DNA of 6,189 nt from Actinomycetes bacterium (lineage in GTDB: Bacteria; Actinomycetota; Actinomycetes; Propionibacteriales; Propionibacteriaceae): assembly GCA_023436925.1 (NCBI GenBank), contig JAEZHJ010000032.1:1-6189 (forward strand). The letters run 5' to 3'. The notes beneath the pieces are model-generated. The model saw only the letters and a list, made by a program, of their open reading frames with translations. It did not search any database and was not told where the DNA came from. A program made the position numbers and the translations under genes. Below, piece after piece: positions 5,341 to 6,189 of the stretch (position 1 is the stretch's first letter; every line of letters starts with the position of its first letter).

Positions 5341-5922
5341 ATGACGTCCGCGACTCAACCGATCACCGTGGTGCCGGCCACCGCCGAGCATTGGGCCGAC
5401 CTCGAAACCGTGTTCGGGACCCGGGGTGACGCCGCCCGGTGCTTCTGCCAGTTCTACCTCACCGTCGGCCGCGCATACGAGGACTCCGCGGAGCGCAACC
5501 GCGAAGCGCTGTGTGCCCAGGTGTCGCAGCAGCCGCCGCCGGGCCTGCTCGCCTACGCCGGGGACGAGCCCGCCGGCTGGATCCAGGTCGGCCCCCGGGG
5601 CTCCTATCCCCGGATCACCACGAACCGGCGCACCGCTGCACTGGAGTCGGACGGGGTGTGGCGCTGCACCTGTTTCGTGGTTCGGGTCGGGCATCGCCGC
5701 AAGGGAGTCGCGCGGGCCCTGCTGGACGCCGCCATCGAGTTCGCCCGCGACCAGGGTGCCGAGGTTCTGGAGGGCCACCCCGTCGATCTCGCTACCCGGG
5801 TCGGCCGGACGACCAGTGCCGAGCTGTACCACGGCGCCCTCAGCATGTTCCTCGACACCGGTTTCACCGAGGTGCTCCGCACCGGCCGGGACCGTCCGGT
5901 CGTCCGGCTGGCGCTGCGCTGA
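5341..5922 (+). CDS. GNAT family N-acetyltransferase
   Basis: A 193-residue cytoplasmic acetyltransferase predicted to move an acetyl group from acetyl-CoA to an amine; the acceptor cannot be told. The N-terminal strand (ITVVPATAEHWADLETVF) is followed by a Cys pair RCFCQFY at 33-39. Residues 69-84 (LLAYAGDEPAGWIQVG) form the central strands. The acetyl-CoA loop is at 112-125 (FVVRVGHRRKGVARAL, with RRKGVA as the pyrophosphate-binding turn) and is followed by helix LLDAAIEFARDQGA. The end, EGHPVDL then LYHGALSMFLDTGFTEV, is typical of one GNAT subfamily that also has a CWC-like motif near the N-terminus. A second Cys pair, RCTC at 108-111, sits just before the cofactor strand. Length is normal for the family. 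It starts at the first ATG of the open frame, 35 bases after the AI-2E-family gene, and has no obvious functional tie to it. Confidence 0.88.
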   Translation: MTSATQPITVVPATAEHWADLETVFGTRGDAARCFCQFYLTVGRAYEDSAERNREALCAQVSQQPPPGLLAYAGDEPAGWIQVGPRGSYPRITTNRRTAALESDGVWRCTCFVVRVGHRRKGVARALLDAAIEFARDQGAEVLEGHPVDLATRVGRTTSAELYHGALSMFLDTGFTEVLRTGRDRPVVRLALR

Positions 5923-5928
5923 CGCAAT

Positions 5929-5945
5929 CGGGTCGATCGATCCCG
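5929..5945 (+). terminator. Weak hairpin after the GNAT gene
   Basis: CGGGTC pairs with GATCCCG across a GATC loop, with one bulged T (5941). It begins 7 bases after the GNAT stop codon. No T-run follows, so if it ends transcription it is not of the classical intrinsic type. The embedded TCGATCGA is itself palindromic and could equally be chance or a protein site. Confidence 0.25.
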
Positions 5946-5990
5946 GCCCCGCGGAGATCCTCTCCCCTCCCCCGGTGCGCCCCTCACCAC

Positions 5991-5996
5991 TAGCCT
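5991..5996 (+). promoter_or_regulatory. Leaderless -10 box TAGCCT for the last gene
   Basis: TAGCCT is a full TANNNT match lying exactly 12 to 7 bases upstream of the GTG at 6003, so transcription is predicted to begin on that GTG. No Shine-Dalgarno sequence precedes the start, which agrees with a leaderless message. No -35 hexamer is evident in the C-rich stretch upstream. This is the clearest of the leaderless candidates here and supports the GTG as the true start. Confidence 0.5.
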
Positions 5997-6002
5997 GCTG
6001 CC

Positions 6003-6189
6003 GTGGACCTCAGCCTCCTCATCCTCATCGGCGCGGTGGCGCTGGTGATCCTCGTCCTCGCCGCCATCCCCGTCGTTGTGGCTGCGGTCCGGGTGGCTGT
6101 GCGACTGGCTGCCGACCGGTCCTCGCCCCAGCGACGGTCGGACTCAAGGGTGCTGGACAAGCGCACCCACGTGACCGGCGGCGGCAGCA
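6003..6189 (+). CDS. Small membrane-anchored protein, unknown function (3' end cut by window edge)
   Basis: The frame from GTG is open for 62 codons to the right edge. Residues about 3-34 are strongly hydrophobic (LSLLILIGAVALVILVLAAIPVVVAAVRVAV), forming one membrane helix or signal anchor with no lipobox Cys. A basic, polar stretch follows (RLAADRSSPQRRSDSRVLDKRTH), and the visible part ends in Gly-Gly-Gly-Ser. Positive charges after the helix suggest that the C-terminal part faces the cytoplasm. I do not recognise a family. The codon pattern (G/C-rich third positions) agrees with a real gene, and the TAGCCT box at leaderless spacing supports the start. It could be a short stand-alone membrane peptide or the anchor of a longer protein. 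Confidence 0.6.
   Translation, partial: MDLSLLILIGAVALVILVLAAIPVVVAAVRVAVRLAADRSSPQRRSDSRVLDKRTHVTGGGS

Overview
The window is ordinary-looking chromosomal DNA from a high-GC actinobacterium. Coding regions have a strong G/C bias at third positions, genes are tightly packed, and several starts lack a Shine-Dalgarno site but have a TANNNT-like box 12 bases upstream. Three things point (by inference) towards the Propionibacteriales: a methylmalonyl-CoA epimerase closely resembling the Propionibacterium shermanii enzyme, a Cys-free YbbN-type protein and a DivIVA-type coiled-coil protein. I see no mobile element, CRISPR array, rRNA or tRNA.

Layout. Positions 1-692 (minus strand, cut by the left edge) encode a thioredoxin-fold/TPR protein of the YbbN/CnoX kind. 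A 95-bp divergent gap (693-787) separates it from six plus-strand genes. These are phosphoglucomutase pgm (788-2416); methylmalonyl-CoA epimerase mce (2475-2915); a DivIVA-domain coiled-coil protein (3021-4088, GTG start with the best ribosome binding site in the window); an AI-2E-family membrane protein (4085-5305, ATGA overlap with the previous stop); a GNAT acetyltransferase (5341-5922); and the start of a small membrane-anchored protein (6003 to the right edge).

How the genes may work together. pgm interconverts glucose-1-P and glucose-6-P, for glycogen, trehalose and cell-wall sugar nucleotides. mce links succinyl-CoA-derived (R)-methylmalonyl-CoA to the (S) form used by transcarboxylase or propionyl-CoA carboxylase, a step of the Wood-Werkman cycle in propionic bacteria. 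The clearest functional pair is the coiled-coil protein and the AI-2E-family protein, which are translationally coupled and share one promoter region. That region (2916-3020) is the most structured non-coding DNA here: a perfect 15-bp palindrome, a TAGCAT box, and a perfect 11-bp inverted repeat that brackets the predicted transcription start.

I found no clearly new multi-gene system. The best leads are the structured control region of the coiled-coil/transporter pair, the substitution of a metal-ligand His by Gln in the epimerase, and a set of probable leaderless promoters.
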